A stretch of DNA of 37,735 nucleotides from Bacillota bacterium. GTDB lineage: Bacteria; Bacillota; Clostridia; Lachnospirales; Lachnospiraceae. Below, piece after piece: positions 24,252-33,321 of the stretch (position 1 is the stretch's first letter; each line of letters opens with the position of its first letter). A program made the translations under genes and the position numbers. The stretch covers positions 1-37,735 of the forward strand of contig JAEZJW010000051.1 in the NCBI GenBank assembly GCA_023415595.1, written 5' to 3'. The notes beneath the pieces are model-generated. The model saw only the letters and a program-made list of their open reading frames with translations. It ran no database searches and was not told the DNA's origin.

Positions 24252-24302
24252 GAAGGACAGTAGGAAGGTAGAATTACCTTCATAAATTATGAAACGAATG
24301 AT

Positions 24303-24344
24303 AAAATACCGGGATGGTACTTAATACCTATCCGGTATTTTTTT
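24303..24344 (+). terminator. Terminator after cysteine synthase
   Basis: AAAATACCGG / CCGGTATTTT with an inner imperfect stem, running into seven T's. Confidence 0.85.
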
Positions 24345-24424
24345 ACCTACCCCGAAAATTAATACCAAACCTGCGAAATATTTAATGTGACCTAATAAAC
24401 CTACAAAATGAAAGGAGATTTAAT

Positions 24425-25597
24425 ATGAAAAAACTAATTTGTTTCATTATCACGGCAGCATTATTACTTTCCTCTATGTCAACAGCATTTGCTCATGGCA
24501 ATCATAGAGACCGGGATAAGGACCCCAAGCATCAATGGTCTTATAACATCAAAGGGAAAAAGCAGGAATTTAAGTTGGGAGGGAAACCTGTTTTCAAGCA
24601 TGGCAAATATAAACTCCCAATGGCGCCTGTCACAAAAGGCATGGAAGCTACAGTAAAATATGATGAAAAGAAAGCGGTATTAACAGTAGCGAAAGGAACC
24701 ACTAAGATAGTAATTGATTTTATTAATAAAACTGTAACAGTAAACGGTGTAGCAGATACTGCTTCCGGTATATTTACTGCTTCAAATGATAAGAAGACCA
24801 TCGTTCTGATCACATATATCGCTAAGGTATTAGGCGTACGAGTGGATGTGGATGACGATGATGTTATCGTAGAGACTCCCGGCCTTGAGGCTCCTCTGAA
24901 TGTAACAGTAACACCGGTAGGTACTGTAGTTGTTGCGAATACTTTGAATACGACAACAACCTATATGCTTGCTGCTGCAAATATTAAGGCAGGTCAGGCT
25001 ACCGGCGGTAAGGCTGAATTATTTGTCGGATCGAAATTAGTTGCGATCGATGCGAATATTGCTGCGACAGATACTACTGTAAACTTTTCTACCTCTGACC
25101 AGACACCGACCAATGAGGAGCTGAAGGCTATTGTTCCTTCCGGAGGCGCTGTAACTGTTAAGTTATATAACGCTGCAGGTCAGTCAGTGGTAAGCAAAAC
25201 CGGAAATCCTACCTTGAAGGTTGACTATACTGCACCTGTACTTACCTCGATCACCTCTGCCATTTATACAGTATCCGGCAGCAGCATCTACGTGAATGTC
25301 ACAGGAGCAGGAGCAGTAAATGATATAGTTGATGTCACAAAATTTGTTTTCCAAAATGTAGGCGGTACCTCCTACCAGCTTACGAATACAGCAGGAACTG
25401 GCTCTACCGGTGTGGTAACCTCTGAGAATCTGCTGACTATTACCCTGGGTACCCTGGATAAGCAGATATTAACCGGTTTGAGTGGCTCAGCATTAACAAT
25501 GTATGTAGCTCCAGGTACGTTGCTTAAGGATACTGCCGGTAATACCTTTGGAGGCTTTACTTCGTTCGTGTCCGTACCTGTAACGGTTTTCCAGTAA
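24425..25597 (+). CDS. Secreted protein with copper-amine-oxidase-N-like domain
   Basis: 390 aa with a clear signal peptide (MKKLICFIITAALLLSSMST, cut near AFA-HG). The segment after it is His/Asp/Lys-rich (HGNHRDRDKDPKHQW). Residues about 45-155 form a CuAO_N-like beta domain (KPVFKHGKYKLPMAPVTKGM and AVLTVAKGTTKIVIDF, VLITYIAKVLGVRVD). The rest (about 160-390) is Thr/Val/Gly-rich, like two bacterial Ig/SLH-type adhesive modules, ending TAGNTFGGFTSFVSVPVTVF. No catalytic motif. It probably is exported and wall- or surface-associated. AAAGGAGA lies before the ATG. No anchor motif (LPXTG, SLH) is visible. Confidence 0.75.
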   Translation: MKKLICFIITAALLLSSMSTAFAHGNHRDRDKDPKHQWSYNIKGKKQEFKLGGKPVFKHGKYKLPMAPVTKGMEATVKYDEKKAVLTVAKGTTKIVIDFINKTVTVNGVADTASGIFTASNDKKTIVLITYIAKVLGVRVDVDDDDVIVETPGLEAPLNVTVTPVGTVVVANTLNTTTTYMLAAANIKAGQATGGKAELFVGSKLVAIDANIAATDTTVNFSTSDQTPTNEELKAIVPSGGAVTVKLYNAAGQSVVSKTGNPTLKVDYTAPVLTSITSAIYTVSGSSIYVNVTGAGAVNDIVDVTKFVFQNVGGTSYQLTNTAGTGSTGVVTSENLLTITLGTLDKQILTGLSGSALTMYVAPGTLLKDTAGNTFGGFTSFVSVPVTVFQ

Positions 25598-25625
25598 GAA
25601 GTGTTTGACATATTGTGTTGTGTAG

Positions 25626-25656
25626 ACGGCGCCCTAATATGGGCGCCGTTCTTATT
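25626..25656 (+). terminator. Terminator between convergent genes
   Basis: ACGGCGCCC-taatat-GGGCGCCGT followed by TCTTATTT. The G/C-rich stem can serve both the secreted-protein gene and the convergent AraC gene, whose last codons begin at 25652. Confidence 0.85.
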
Positions 25657-26518
25657 TGTTGAACTTATAATATTGCTTTGGTGAGAGGCGAAATTCCTTC
25701 TTAAAGGCCCTGACAAAGGAAGAATAGTCCCCGAAGCCGCAGAGAGAGCAGACCTCGCCCGCCTGTATTCCGCTTTTGATCAGATCGGAAGCCTTCATGA
25801 TACGTTTTTTCTGGATATATCCGTACAGAGTATAACCGGTTTCCTGTTTGAACAGATGCATCAGGTAATATTTGTTCAGGTAGAATTCCTTTGCCAGCAG
25901 ATCAATAGTTAGTTCCTGGTCAAGGTTTCCGTTGATATGGTCCAGGACCTTTTCAATCCTTGGATCATAGGTGATATCCTCCAGCTTCTTATCGGCTTCC
26001 ATTTCAAGAAACAGACGGTTTATCTTCACCATCAGCTGGATGAATAGGGCATTCTTTAGTATTTCACTTCCGAACGCAGTATCCTTTACTGCATCCTCCA
26101 GCTCGGTCAGGTTCTGTCTGAGGGATAGGATATCCATCTTATTCGTGCGGATCAGGTTAAGCTTTCTTTCCGCTGCCAGCGAAAAGCAGTTCAGAAGGCT
26201 GCAGTTGTTCTTGTTATGTTCTTCAAGATAGATGGGATTTAACCATAGCACGATTCTTTCATAGGAGAGATCGGGGCTGATGACAGGCATATGGATATCA
26301 TTCTTACCTACCAGCAGGATATCCCAGGGCTTCAGCTTATACGTCTTTCCTTCGATCAGATAGGTAACATCTCCCGACAGAAAGATAATAATCTTATTAA
26401 AATCGTGGTAATGGAATTCAAATTCGTTCTTCTTCTGATCCTTCAGCTTAAAAAAATGAAAATCCTCGTTCAGATAGCCTCTTTTTAAATTCCCATTTTG
26501 ATTTGCAGGTAACTCCAT
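25652..26518 (-). CDS. AraC-family transcriptional regulator
   Basis: 288-aa regulator with an N-terminal cupin-like ligand domain (FHYHDFNKIIIFLSGDVTYL, YKLKPWDILLVGKNDIHMP) and a C-terminal double helix-turn-helix (about 190-288). The C-terminal part has LAKEFYLNKYYLMHLFKQETGYTL-type and GFGDYSSFVRAFKKEFRLSPKQYY-type motifs. The ATG at 26518 has GGGAGGAAG just upstream; the frame's GTG at 26533 lies within that site. It sits divergently to the symporter gene at 26825 and may regulate it. The ligand is unknown. Confidence 0.9.
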   Translation of the reverse strand: MELPANQNGNLKRGYLNEDFHFFKLKDQKKNEFEFHYHDFNKIIIFLSGDVTYLIEGKTYKLKPWDILLVGKNDIHMPVISPDLSYERIVLWLNPIYLEEHNKNNCSLLNCFSLAAERKLNLIRTNKMDILSLRQNLTELEDAVKDTAFGSEILKNALFIQLMVKINRLFLEMEADKKLEDITYDPRIEKVLDHINGNLDQELTIDLLAKEFYLNKYYLMHLFKQETGYTLYGYIQKKRIMKASDLIKSGIQAGEVCSLCGFGDYSSFVRAFKKEFRLSPKQYYKFNK

Positions 26519-26676
26519 GCTTCTTCCTCCCACGGTGCTTTCGCATCCAGAAATTCTATACTTCTTATCATTCAGATTAATATTAATTCTATTACAATCA
26601 GAAAGGTATATTCATAAATTCCTCACATACCAGTATAATCCATGATAGCACGATGTGCAATAAATTTAGCATATTA

Positions 26677-26709
26677 TACAATAATTATTGTAATTGTATG
26701 GCGTATAAT
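26677..26709 (+). promoter_or_regulatory. Palindrome and -10 element before the symporter
   Basis: TACAATAATTATTGTA (26677-26692) is a perfect 16-bp palindrome directly upstream of TATAAT (26704-26709). There is no good -35, fitting an activator-dependent promoter. The divergent AraC protein is a candidate, though AraC sites are usually direct repeats. Confidence 0.45.
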
Positions 26710-26824
26710 GGTATCAGAAGCGGGGAATCCATGTCTGTATGGCTTCTTGGTGCGGCAGAATGCAGCTTATTCATCAGGCAGGAAGGACACCCCATAATTT
26801 GAATTAAGGGAGGAGTATTCATTT

Positions 26825-28081
26825 ATGAAGAATTTTCTTAAGAATTATAAATCATCGCTTATTTTATTAGTGGCAATATTAGCCGGTGGTATCCTCGGAG
26901 CGATCCTGGGACCGGATGCCGTTAAGCTGGAACCCTTCGGCCAGATCTTTTTGAATCTGATGTTTGTTATTATTGTTCCACTGGTATTTTTCAGTGTTTC
27001 TTCCTCTATAGCCAACATGGGAGGGATGAAACGTCTGGGAAAAATCATGAGGAATGTCGTACTTGTTTTTGTTATCACCTCAGTGATAGCCGGTATTTTG
27101 ACTATCGCCGGCGCCCTGCTGTTCCAACCGACAAAAGGTCTCGATACGAAGGAGATTGATTCCATTCTGTCCCTCTCTGACGAAGAAGCAGCTGACGCTG
27201 AAGAGCTTACAATACCGCAGCAATTGGTGAAGACCATTACAGTAAATGATTTCTTCGGTCTGTTCTCCAGAAGCAATATGCTTCAGCTGATCGTATTTTC
27301 AGTTATCTTCGGTATCGCAACCGCCCTGGCCGGGGAGAAGGCTTCGACAATGAAAACCTTACTTAGTGGAGGCTCGGAAGTACTGATGAAGATGATCCAC
27401 ATCATTATGTATTACGCGCCGATCGGTTTAGGCTGCTACTTTGCATCTATTGTAGGGCAGCTGGGACCCCAGATTCTTGAGGGCTATCTCAGGGCATTCC
27501 TGCTGTATCTCGGTTTATCTGTCATATACTATTTCGGTTTCTACAGCCTCTATGCAGTGACAGCAGGAGGCAAGGCAGGCTTAAAAGCCTTCTGGAGACA
27601 TATTCTTCCGCCTTCGGTTACAGCCTTGGCTACCTGTTCCAGTGCGGCGTCCATTCCTGTGAACCTGGAAGCAACGAAAAGAATTGGTGTGCCGAAGGAT
27701 ATCGCAGATACCGTCATTCCCCTCGGAACAAATACTCATAAGGATGGATCCGTTATCGGCGGAGTCCTAAAGATAGTATTCCTGTTCGGATTGTTCGGGA
27801 AGGAAATGACAAGTATTCCGACTCTGTTATCCATCCTGGCAGTAGGCTTCCTTGTAGGAGCCGTGATGGGAGCTATCCCCGGTGGCGGTATGATTGGAGA
27901 ATTGCTGATCTTAAGCGTTTATGGCTTCTCAGCTGAACTGCTTCCGATTATTGCAGTCATCAGCACAATCATCGATGCTCCGGCTACCGTACTGAATGCT
28001 ACCGGTAACACAGCCAGTACAATGCTGATCACACGGTTTACCGACGGGAAGAAGTGGCTGAAGCAAGGCGCAGAGCAGTAA
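26825..28081 (+). CDS. Dicarboxylate/amino acid:cation symporter (DAACS)
   Basis: 418-aa inner-membrane transporter of the GltP/DctA/SstT family with about eight membrane spans and two re-entrant loops. Typical features: the first hairpin loop LATCSSAASIPVNLEATKRIG, the IPLGTNTHKDGS segment in place of the glutamate-carrier NMDGT, and the second hairpin with AVMGAIPGGGMIGELLI and DAPATVLNATGNT, ending ASTMLITRF. The GTNTHKDGS change makes a precise substrate (glutamate, aspartate, C4-dicarboxylate, Ser/Thr) uncertain. AAGGGAGGAG is before the ATG. The leader contains an AGAAGC/GCTTCT hairpin. Confidence 0.88.
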   Translation: MKNFLKNYKSSLILLVAILAGGILGAILGPDAVKLEPFGQIFLNLMFVIIVPLVFFSVSSSIANMGGMKRLGKIMRNVVLVFVITSVIAGILTIAGALLFQPTKGLDTKEIDSILSLSDEEAADAEELTIPQQLVKTITVNDFFGLFSRSNMLQLIVFSVIFGIATALAGEKASTMKTLLSGGSEVLMKMIHIIMYYAPIGLGCYFASIVGQLGPQILEGYLRAFLLYLGLSVIYYFGFYSLYAVTAGGKAGLKAFWRHILPPSVTALATCSSAASIPVNLEATKRIGVPKDIADTVIPLGTNTHKDGSVIGGVLKIVFLFGLFGKEMTSIPTLLSILAVGFLVGAVMGAIPGGGMIGELLILSVYGFSAELLPIIAVISTIIDAPATVLNATGNTASTMLITRFTDGKKWLKQGAEQ

Positions 28082-28198
28082 CAATGCATTGAGTGGCTTA
28101 CGGATATTCTTTAAGGTTAAGATAGGATTGTTTTAGCTCCTGTAATCTTAGAAAGAAATTTAAAACATAACGATAGGGCATTAAGAAGGAGTTTAAGG

Positions 28199-28723
28199 AT
28201 GGTTAATACGATGGAATTATTGGATGTTTATTACGCCTATGGCAATAAAACCGGAAAGATAATTGAGAGAGGAACCATGCTGGAGCCGGGGGAGTATTTT
28301 CTGGCAGTTCATGTATATATCTATAACTCCAAGGGGGAATTTCTGCTGCAGAAGCGCTCCATGAGGCTGAAAAACCATGCAGGGATGTGGGAGATGACCA
28401 GTGGCTGTGTCTCCAGCGGGGAAGACAGCCTGGAAGCAGCCTTGAGAGAAGTATATGAGGAGCTGGGTATTTATCTCGATGCCGACCAGATGAAATACAT
28501 GGGGTGCTTCCGCAGAAAGTGGAACCTGGTCGACATCTGGTTTGCAAAAGCCGATTGCTCACCGGAAGACTATCGGTTTAACGACGGAGAAGTGGAAGAG
28601 ATCAGGCTCGTGCCGGCGGAAGAAATGATCAAGGAGGTTTGGAATTTTGTCGGCAGGGAGGAAACCTATAAGCAGCTGATCACAGAATTCATCCGGGAGA
28701 TAGCGGGTACTACTGAGGCTTAA
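28199..28723 (+). CDS. Nudix hydrolase
   Basis: 174-aa Nudix-fold protein. The Nudix box is intact: GCVSSGEDSLEAALREVYEE followed by LGI, with all catalytic Glu residues. The N-terminus (HVYIYNSKGEFLLQKRSMRLKNHAGMWEM-like, shown in parts) resembles isopentenyl-diphosphate-isomerase-type and sugar-nucleotide Nudix enzymes, but the IPP isomerase metal ligands are not clearly present, so I keep the general name. AGAAGGAG is 8 nt before the ATG. It hydrolyses a nucleoside diphosphate linked to some moiety; substrate unknown. Confidence 0.88.
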   Translation: MVNTMELLDVYYAYGNKTGKIIERGTMLEPGEYFLAVHVYIYNSKGEFLLQKRSMRLKNHAGMWEMTSGCVSSGEDSLEAALREVYEELGIYLDADQMKYMGCFRRKWNLVDIWFAKADCSPEDYRFNDGEVEEIRLVPAEEMIKEVWNFVGREETYKQLITEFIREIAGTTEA

Positions 28724-28771
28724 GTATCGATTATTAAAAATAGAATATTCAATCATAATATGGAATTCAAG

Positions 28772-28803
28772 AGGGTAATCAGTAATGGTTACCCTTATTT
28801 TTG
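28772..28803 (+). terminator. Terminator after the Nudix gene
   Basis: AGGGTAA / TTACCCT stem with a 10-nt loop, followed by TATTTTT. Confidence 0.75.
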
Positions 28804-28963
28804 ACTCTCTTAGTGTTTCTTAGTATATCAAGTTATATTTGAAAAATTAAGACGAATACGGTATGATTAAAAAGAGCAGAAACAATAGATAGGAAAGAGA
28901 CTATGAAATTGGGCGTATGTAAAAATTGAATCAAAATTTCAGGAACAATGGAGGAGTATCGGA

Positions 28964-29914
28964 ATGCAATTAGCAAATGACGAATTGAAGAAGTATTATT
29001 TTGGTGCGTATCGCTTCTGTGAAACGGAGGACGGATATTTACAGGCATTTCAGTATAGCGTGCCACAGATGGAGTATTTTAAGGAAGCATCTGATTTCTG
29101 GTATGACAGATGTTATGCTTCTACAGCTAAAACTTTGGAATTTCACACAACCGCAACGGAGATTTCCTTCGACTATAAGATTATATGGATCGGTTCCCCG
29201 GACTCATTTGAACTTGCTGTAGATGGACTGATTGCTCAGATTTATTATGTGAAGGATTTGGAGAAAGATGGCAAATTAATATTTGCATTACCCGAGGGGG
29301 AGAAGAATGTAACAATATATCTTCCAGCAGATGCAACGGTATTGGTAAAGAATTTCGAGATAAATGCCAAGGCAGAAATACCTCAGAAAAACGGAAAGGT
29401 TTTGTGGATCGGTGATTCTATTACACAGGGCTTTGGACCATTAAGATCAGCTCATACGTATGTTAGTGTCGCAAACCGTTTGTTGAATTACGAAATTGTT
29501 AACCAGGGAATTGGTGGTTATATCTATGATAAAAAGTCTCTGATGAAGATGGACGGTTATATGCCGGAGAAAATCATTGTTTCTCTTGGTACAAATCAGT
29601 ACGGAACAGAGAGTATGGTTGATATTGAAGAATACTATGAGCGGTTAATGGAGGTATATGGCAAAGATATTCCTGTCCTTAGTATCACGCCAATCTGGAG
29701 GGGCGATTCACCGGAAGGAGTTCCAACTCTGGAGAAATTTTGTGCTAACTTGGCAGAAATCTGTCGGAGATATCCTAACATTAAGATTGTAAATGGCTTT
29801 GAATTGGTTCCACACTTACCGGAATATTTTCTGGATAACCTTCACCCTAACGGACTTGGCATGGAGATCTATGGTAGAAACCTTGTGTTGGAGATTCAAA
29901 GATTGGGATTCTGA
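28964..29914 (+). CDS. SGNH/GDSL hydrolase, carbohydrate-esterase-like
   Basis: 316-aa two-domain esterase. The N-terminal part (about 1-140) is a beta-sandwich (FDYKIIWIGSPDSFELAVDG and ending FEINAKAEI). The C-terminal SGNH domain has block I GDSITQGFG (Ser152), block II GIGGYIYD, block III SLGTNQYG and block V DNLHPNGLG (Asp291, His294). This layout is typical of acetyl-esterases that act on plant or microbial polysaccharides. No signal peptide is seen, so it probably acts on imported oligosaccharides. AATGGAGGAG lies before the ATG. It may cooperate with the GH94 genes downstream. Confidence 0.85.
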   Translation: MQLANDELKKYYFGAYRFCETEDGYLQAFQYSVPQMEYFKEASDFWYDRCYASTAKTLEFHTTATEISFDYKIIWIGSPDSFELAVDGLIAQIYYVKDLEKDGKLIFALPEGEKNVTIYLPADATVLVKNFEINAKAEIPQKNGKVLWIGDSITQGFGPLRSAHTYVSVANRLLNYEIVNQGIGGYIYDKKSLMKMDGYMPEKIIVSLGTNQYGTESMVDIEEYYERLMEVYGKDIPVLSITPIWRGDSPEGVPTLEKFCANLAEICRRYPNIKIVNGFELVPHLPEYFLDNLHPNGLGMEIYGRNLVLEIQRLGF

Positions 29915-30021
29915 TGAACTATCAGCATGATTCTATGGAAGAACAATTGCATTCATATTTTCCAATTATCGTTTAAAGCAATAGGAATGAATACCCTTCT
30001 GGCAGTCATTCATTATGAATT

Positions 30022-30066
30022 AAGGAGCTTCTAGTCCACTTGTAGTGGAGCCGGAAGCTCCTTTTT
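30022..30066 (+). terminator. Terminator after the SGNH gene
   Basis: AAGGAGCTTC / GAAGCTCCTT with an inner TCCAC/GTGGA stem, ending in a T-run. Confidence 0.9.
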
Positions 30067-30069
30067 ATG

Positions 30070-30127
30070 CATGATTAATGAATGCCTGCTGGGGCATTCA
30101 TTAATCATGTGCGTCCGACGGGCGCAC
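30070..30127. repeat. Two adjacent extragenic hairpins
   Basis: CATGATTAATGAATGCC (30070-30086) pairs perfectly over 17 bp with 30093-30109. The next hairpin, GTGCGTCC-GAC-GGGCGCAC (109-127 of the same hundred, 30109-30127, one G-T pair), follows at once. Its centre CCGACGG resembles the CCGAAGG cores near obgE, and GGTTTCATGA follows as there. Confidence 0.75.
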
Positions 30128-30160
30128 GTTTCATTCTGCCAGGTTTCATGATAACGAGTA

Positions 30161-30610
30161 TTACGGATATCTAAGCTTTTCGGCATCAATCATATGGAAC
30201 AACTCAAGAAAAATTGAAGCATCATATCCCATGATAACATAGGAATAATTTTTTGAATCAGCCATGGTTTTAGATAAAGAAAGGTTTATTTGTTCATCCT
30301 CCTCCATATGAAATCTGAACATAAATGCCCAGCCCTTCTCTACTTCGTCAATCTGAATCGGTGTAAACTCCAATTTCTTTAATTCAGCCAATATCATATC
30401 GACCTGCTCTTGCGATTCTGTAACTAGGTACATAGGATAGTTTTCTGTCATTTGTGTTATGAAAGTAATCTGATTAATATGATTTTCCTTCAGATTCAAA
30501 TCAGGTAATTCGAAAATAGAAAGGGATTTATCATGTTTAGTCAATATGTAAATAATAAATAGGATTAAGCAAAGTATGATACTACCTGTTAGGAGTATAA
30601 TTTTTCTCAT
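30161..30610 (-). CDS. Membrane-anchored protein of unknown function
   Basis: 149-aa protein with one N-terminal membrane segment (MRKIILLTGSIILCLILFII) and an external domain with no recognised motif (ITFITQMTENYPMYLV, GWAFMFRFHMEEDEQ, YSYVIMGYDASIF). The start at 30610 follows AGGTGATATT; the longer frame to 30634 lacks a ribosome site. It lies between the SGNH and GH94 genes but on the other strand, so it is a separate unit. The role is unknown. Confidence 0.65.
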   Translation of the reverse strand: MRKIILLTGSIILCLILFIIYILTKHDKSLSIFELPDLNLKENHINQITFITQMTENYPMYLVTESQEQVDMILAELKKLEFTPIQIDEVEKGWAFMFRFHMEEDEQINLSLSKTMADSKNYSYVIMGYDASIFLELFHMIDAEKLRYP

Positions 30611-30917
30611 AATATCACCTGATTTCCATCTCATTTTTTAACATTCATTTCTTGAAAATTTTATTTCGTTAACTATTCCGCTGGCTCATAGTAAATATTT
30701 ATTAATTAGCTTTATATAACGATTAATGATAAGTAGCATTTAGTCCTGGATAGAATTATTATACAATTTTTAACAAGTAATTGCAACGTTCTGGTCAGAT
30801 ACCAATATAAATCAAATATTAACATTCATAGCAATACAAAAGAGCCCCGGAACTCCTTATAATAAAGCTATAAGCTAGGAAAAGCAGGTTAACATAAAAC
30901 TTAAGGAGAAGTGACCA

Positions 30918-33308
30918 ATGAAGTATGGATTCTTTGATAATCAGAATAAGGAATATGTGATTGAGCGGGTGGATCTGCCAACCTCCTGGACGAATTATCT
31001 GGGTGTAAGGGATCTCTGCTGTGTGGTAAATCATACCGCCGGGGGTTATATGTTCTATAAGACTCCGGAATATCACAGGATTACAAGGTTTCGGGCCAAT
31101 AGCATCCCGATGGACCGCCCGGGGCATTATGTCTATGTAAGGGACGATGAGACAGAGGATTACTGGAGTATCTCCTGGCAGCCGGTCGGGAAATCCCTGG
31201 ATGAAGCAAAGTATCAGTGCCGACATGGACTTTCCTATTCCAAATACTCCTGTGATTACAGTAAGATCAAGGCAGAGCAGACCCTGTTCATTCCGATCGA
31301 CGATTCGGTCGAGCTATGGGATGTTAAATTTAAGAATGAAGATAACAAACCCAGAAGCTTAAGTGTATTTTCCTATTGTGAATTCTCCTATCATCATATC
31401 GACATGGATAACCGTAATTTCCAGATGAGTAATTATGCTGCGGGCTCTTCCTATGAGGACGGCATCATCGAGCATGACCTATTCTATGAGGAATTCGGAT
31501 ATCAGTATTTTACTGCAGACTTTACTCCGGACAGCTTCGACTGCCTCAGGGATAAATTCATTGGGCTCTATCATACCGAGGATAATCCGGTGGGAGTTGA
31601 GAAGGGATGCTTAAGCGGTTCCTTTGAAAAGGGCGGAAACCACTGCGGTTCCTTACATAAGAAGCTATATCTGATGCCTGGCGAAGAGGTCAGGATAATT
31701 TTCATGCTTGGGGAAGGAAATCGGGCTGCCGGACGGACGATCAGACAGAAATATTCTGATCCAGCCAAGGTGGATGCAGCATTCCGGCAGCTGGCAGATT
31801 TCTGGCAGGAGAAGGCAAATAAATTACAGATCAGTACCCCGAATGAGGGAATGAATACCCTGATAAATATCTGGAATCTGTATCAGGCAGAGATCAATAT
31901 CATGTTCTCCAGATTTGCCTCCTTCATCGAGGTGGGCGGAAGAACAGGCCTCGGCTACAGGGATACAGCGCAGGATGCCATGACAGTACAGCATTCCAAC
32001 CCGGCAAAATGCCGTCAGAGGATCGTGGAGCTGTTAAGGGGATTGGTATCAAAGGGTTACGGACTTCATCTGTTCCAGCCGGAATGGTTTGAACCGGACA
32101 ACGAACAGAAGCCCTTCAAGTCACCGACCTTAGTTCCGACTCCGAATAAGAATGACATGATCCATGGGATAGATCAGGCCTGCTCCGATGATGCCCTGTG
32201 GCTGGTCAGTACCATCGTGGAATACATCAAGGAAACAGGGGACTTCTCCTTCCTGGACGAGGTAATCACCTATGCGGACGGTGGAAGCGGAACCGTATAT
32301 GAGCATATGACCAGAATCCTTGATTTCTCCGACGAACAGGTCGGCACCCATGGGGTCTGCAAGGGTCTTAGGGCAGACTGGAATGACTGCCTGAACCTTG
32401 GTGGAGGGGAAAGTGCGATGGTGTCCTTTCTTCACTACTGGGCACTGGGCAATTTCCTGGAGTGCGCAGCATACCTGAATAAGAAGCAGGATGTGGAGAA
32501 ATACTCCCGAATGCGGGATAAGGTGAAGCAGGTTTGCGACAGCGAGCTATGGGACAAGGAATGGTATATCCGCGGCATCACGAAGAACGGCAAAAAGATC
32601 GGCACCTCTGAGGATCAGGAGGGTAAACTCCACTTAGAATCCAATGCCTGGGCAGTTCTGTCCGGCGCGGCACCGACAGAGAAGGGTAAATCAGCGATGG
32701 ATGCCCTGGATCGGTATCTTTATACTCCCTATGGTATCATGCTGAACGGTCCGTCCTATACCGTTCCTGATGATGATATCGGCTTTGTTACCAGAGTTTA
32801 TCCGGGTCTGAAGGAGAACGGTGCAATCTTCTCCCATCCGAATCCCTGGGCTTGGGCAGCGGAATGTAAATTAGGCCGAGGTGATCGGGCAATGAAATTC
32901 TACGATGCGCTATGCCCCTATCACCAGAATGATCTGATTGAAATCAGAGAAGCAGAGCCTTATTCCTACTGCCAGTTCATCGTTGGCAGGGAGCATACGG
33001 CTCACGGCCGGGCAAGACATCCCTTTATGACCGGAACGGCCGGATGGGCTTATTTCTCTGCGACTCATTATATGTTGGGAATCCGTCCCAAATTTGACAC
33101 CCTGATGATTGATCCCTGTGTTCCGAAGGACTGGAAGGAATTCCGCGTGGACCGGGAATGGAGAGGTTCTGTTTATCATATCACGGTACTTAATCCGGAG
33201 GGAGTCATGAAGGGCGTTAAGCAGCTGATCCTGAATAATCAGGAAGTAACTGAGATTAAGGTTCAACCGGAAGGCAACGTTGTGGAGATTGTTGTAGTAA
33301 TGGGCTGA
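30918..33308 (+). CDS. GH94 phosphorylase, N,N'-diacetylchitobiose phosphorylase-like
   Basis: 796-aa cytosolic glycoside phosphorylase, splitting a beta-1,4 disaccharide with phosphate into sugar-1-phosphate plus sugar. It covers the GH94 layout: N-terminal beta-sandwich (1-270), helical linker and (alpha/alpha)6 barrel. Landmarks: GGRTGLGYRDTAQD, the catalytic acid Asp490 in LRADWNDCLNLGGGES, ENGAIFSHPNPWAWAAECKL and HGRARHPFMTGTAGWAYF. Against my memory of the Vibrio chitobiose phosphorylases, long stretches (SISWQPVGKSLDEAKYQ, GRGDRAMKFYDAL) are nearly identical. Substrate GlcNAc2 is therefore favoured over cellobiose, though specificity is unproven. AAGGAGAAGTG precedes the ATG. The mutase follows 13 nt on. 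Confidence 0.88.
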   Translation: MKYGFFDNQNKEYVIERVDLPTSWTNYLGVRDLCCVVNHTAGGYMFYKTPEYHRITRFRANSIPMDRPGHYVYVRDDETEDYWSISWQPVGKSLDEAKYQCRHGLSYSKYSCDYSKIKAEQTLFIPIDDSVELWDVKFKNEDNKPRSLSVFSYCEFSYHHIDMDNRNFQMSNYAAGSSYEDGIIEHDLFYEEFGYQYFTADFTPDSFDCLRDKFIGLYHTEDNPVGVEKGCLSGSFEKGGNHCGSLHKKLYLMPGEEVRIIFMLGEGNRAAGRTIRQKYSDPAKVDAAFRQLADFWQEKANKLQISTPNEGMNTLINIWNLYQAEINIMFSRFASFIEVGGRTGLGYRDTAQDAMTVQHSNPAKCRQRIVELLRGLVSKGYGLHLFQPEWFEPDNEQKPFKSPTLVPTPNKNDMIHGIDQACSDDALWLVSTIVEYIKETGDFSFLDEVITYADGGSGTVYEHMTRILDFSDEQVGTHGVCKGLRADWNDCLNLGGGESAMVSFLHYWALGNFLECAAYLNKKQDVEKYSRMRDKVKQVCDSELWDKEWYIRGITKNGKKIGTSEDQEGKLHLESNAWAVLSGAAPTEKGKSAMDALDRYLYTPYGIMLNGPSYTVPDDDIGFVTRVYPGLKENGAIFSHPNPWAWAAECKLGRGDRAMKFYDALCPYHQNDLIEIREAEPYSYCQFIVGREHTAHGRARHPFMTGTAGWAYFSATHYMLGIRPKFDTLMIDPCVPKDWKEFRVDREWRGSVYHITVLNPEGVMKGVKQLILNNQEVTEIKVQPEGNVVEIVVVMG

Positions 33309-33321
33309 TGAGGAGGTTTGT

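Noticed and set aside
30857..30862. Promoter of the GH94 gene at TATAAT 30857
   Set aside because: No acceptable -35 at 16-18 nt; it may be real with an activator, but I cannot support it.
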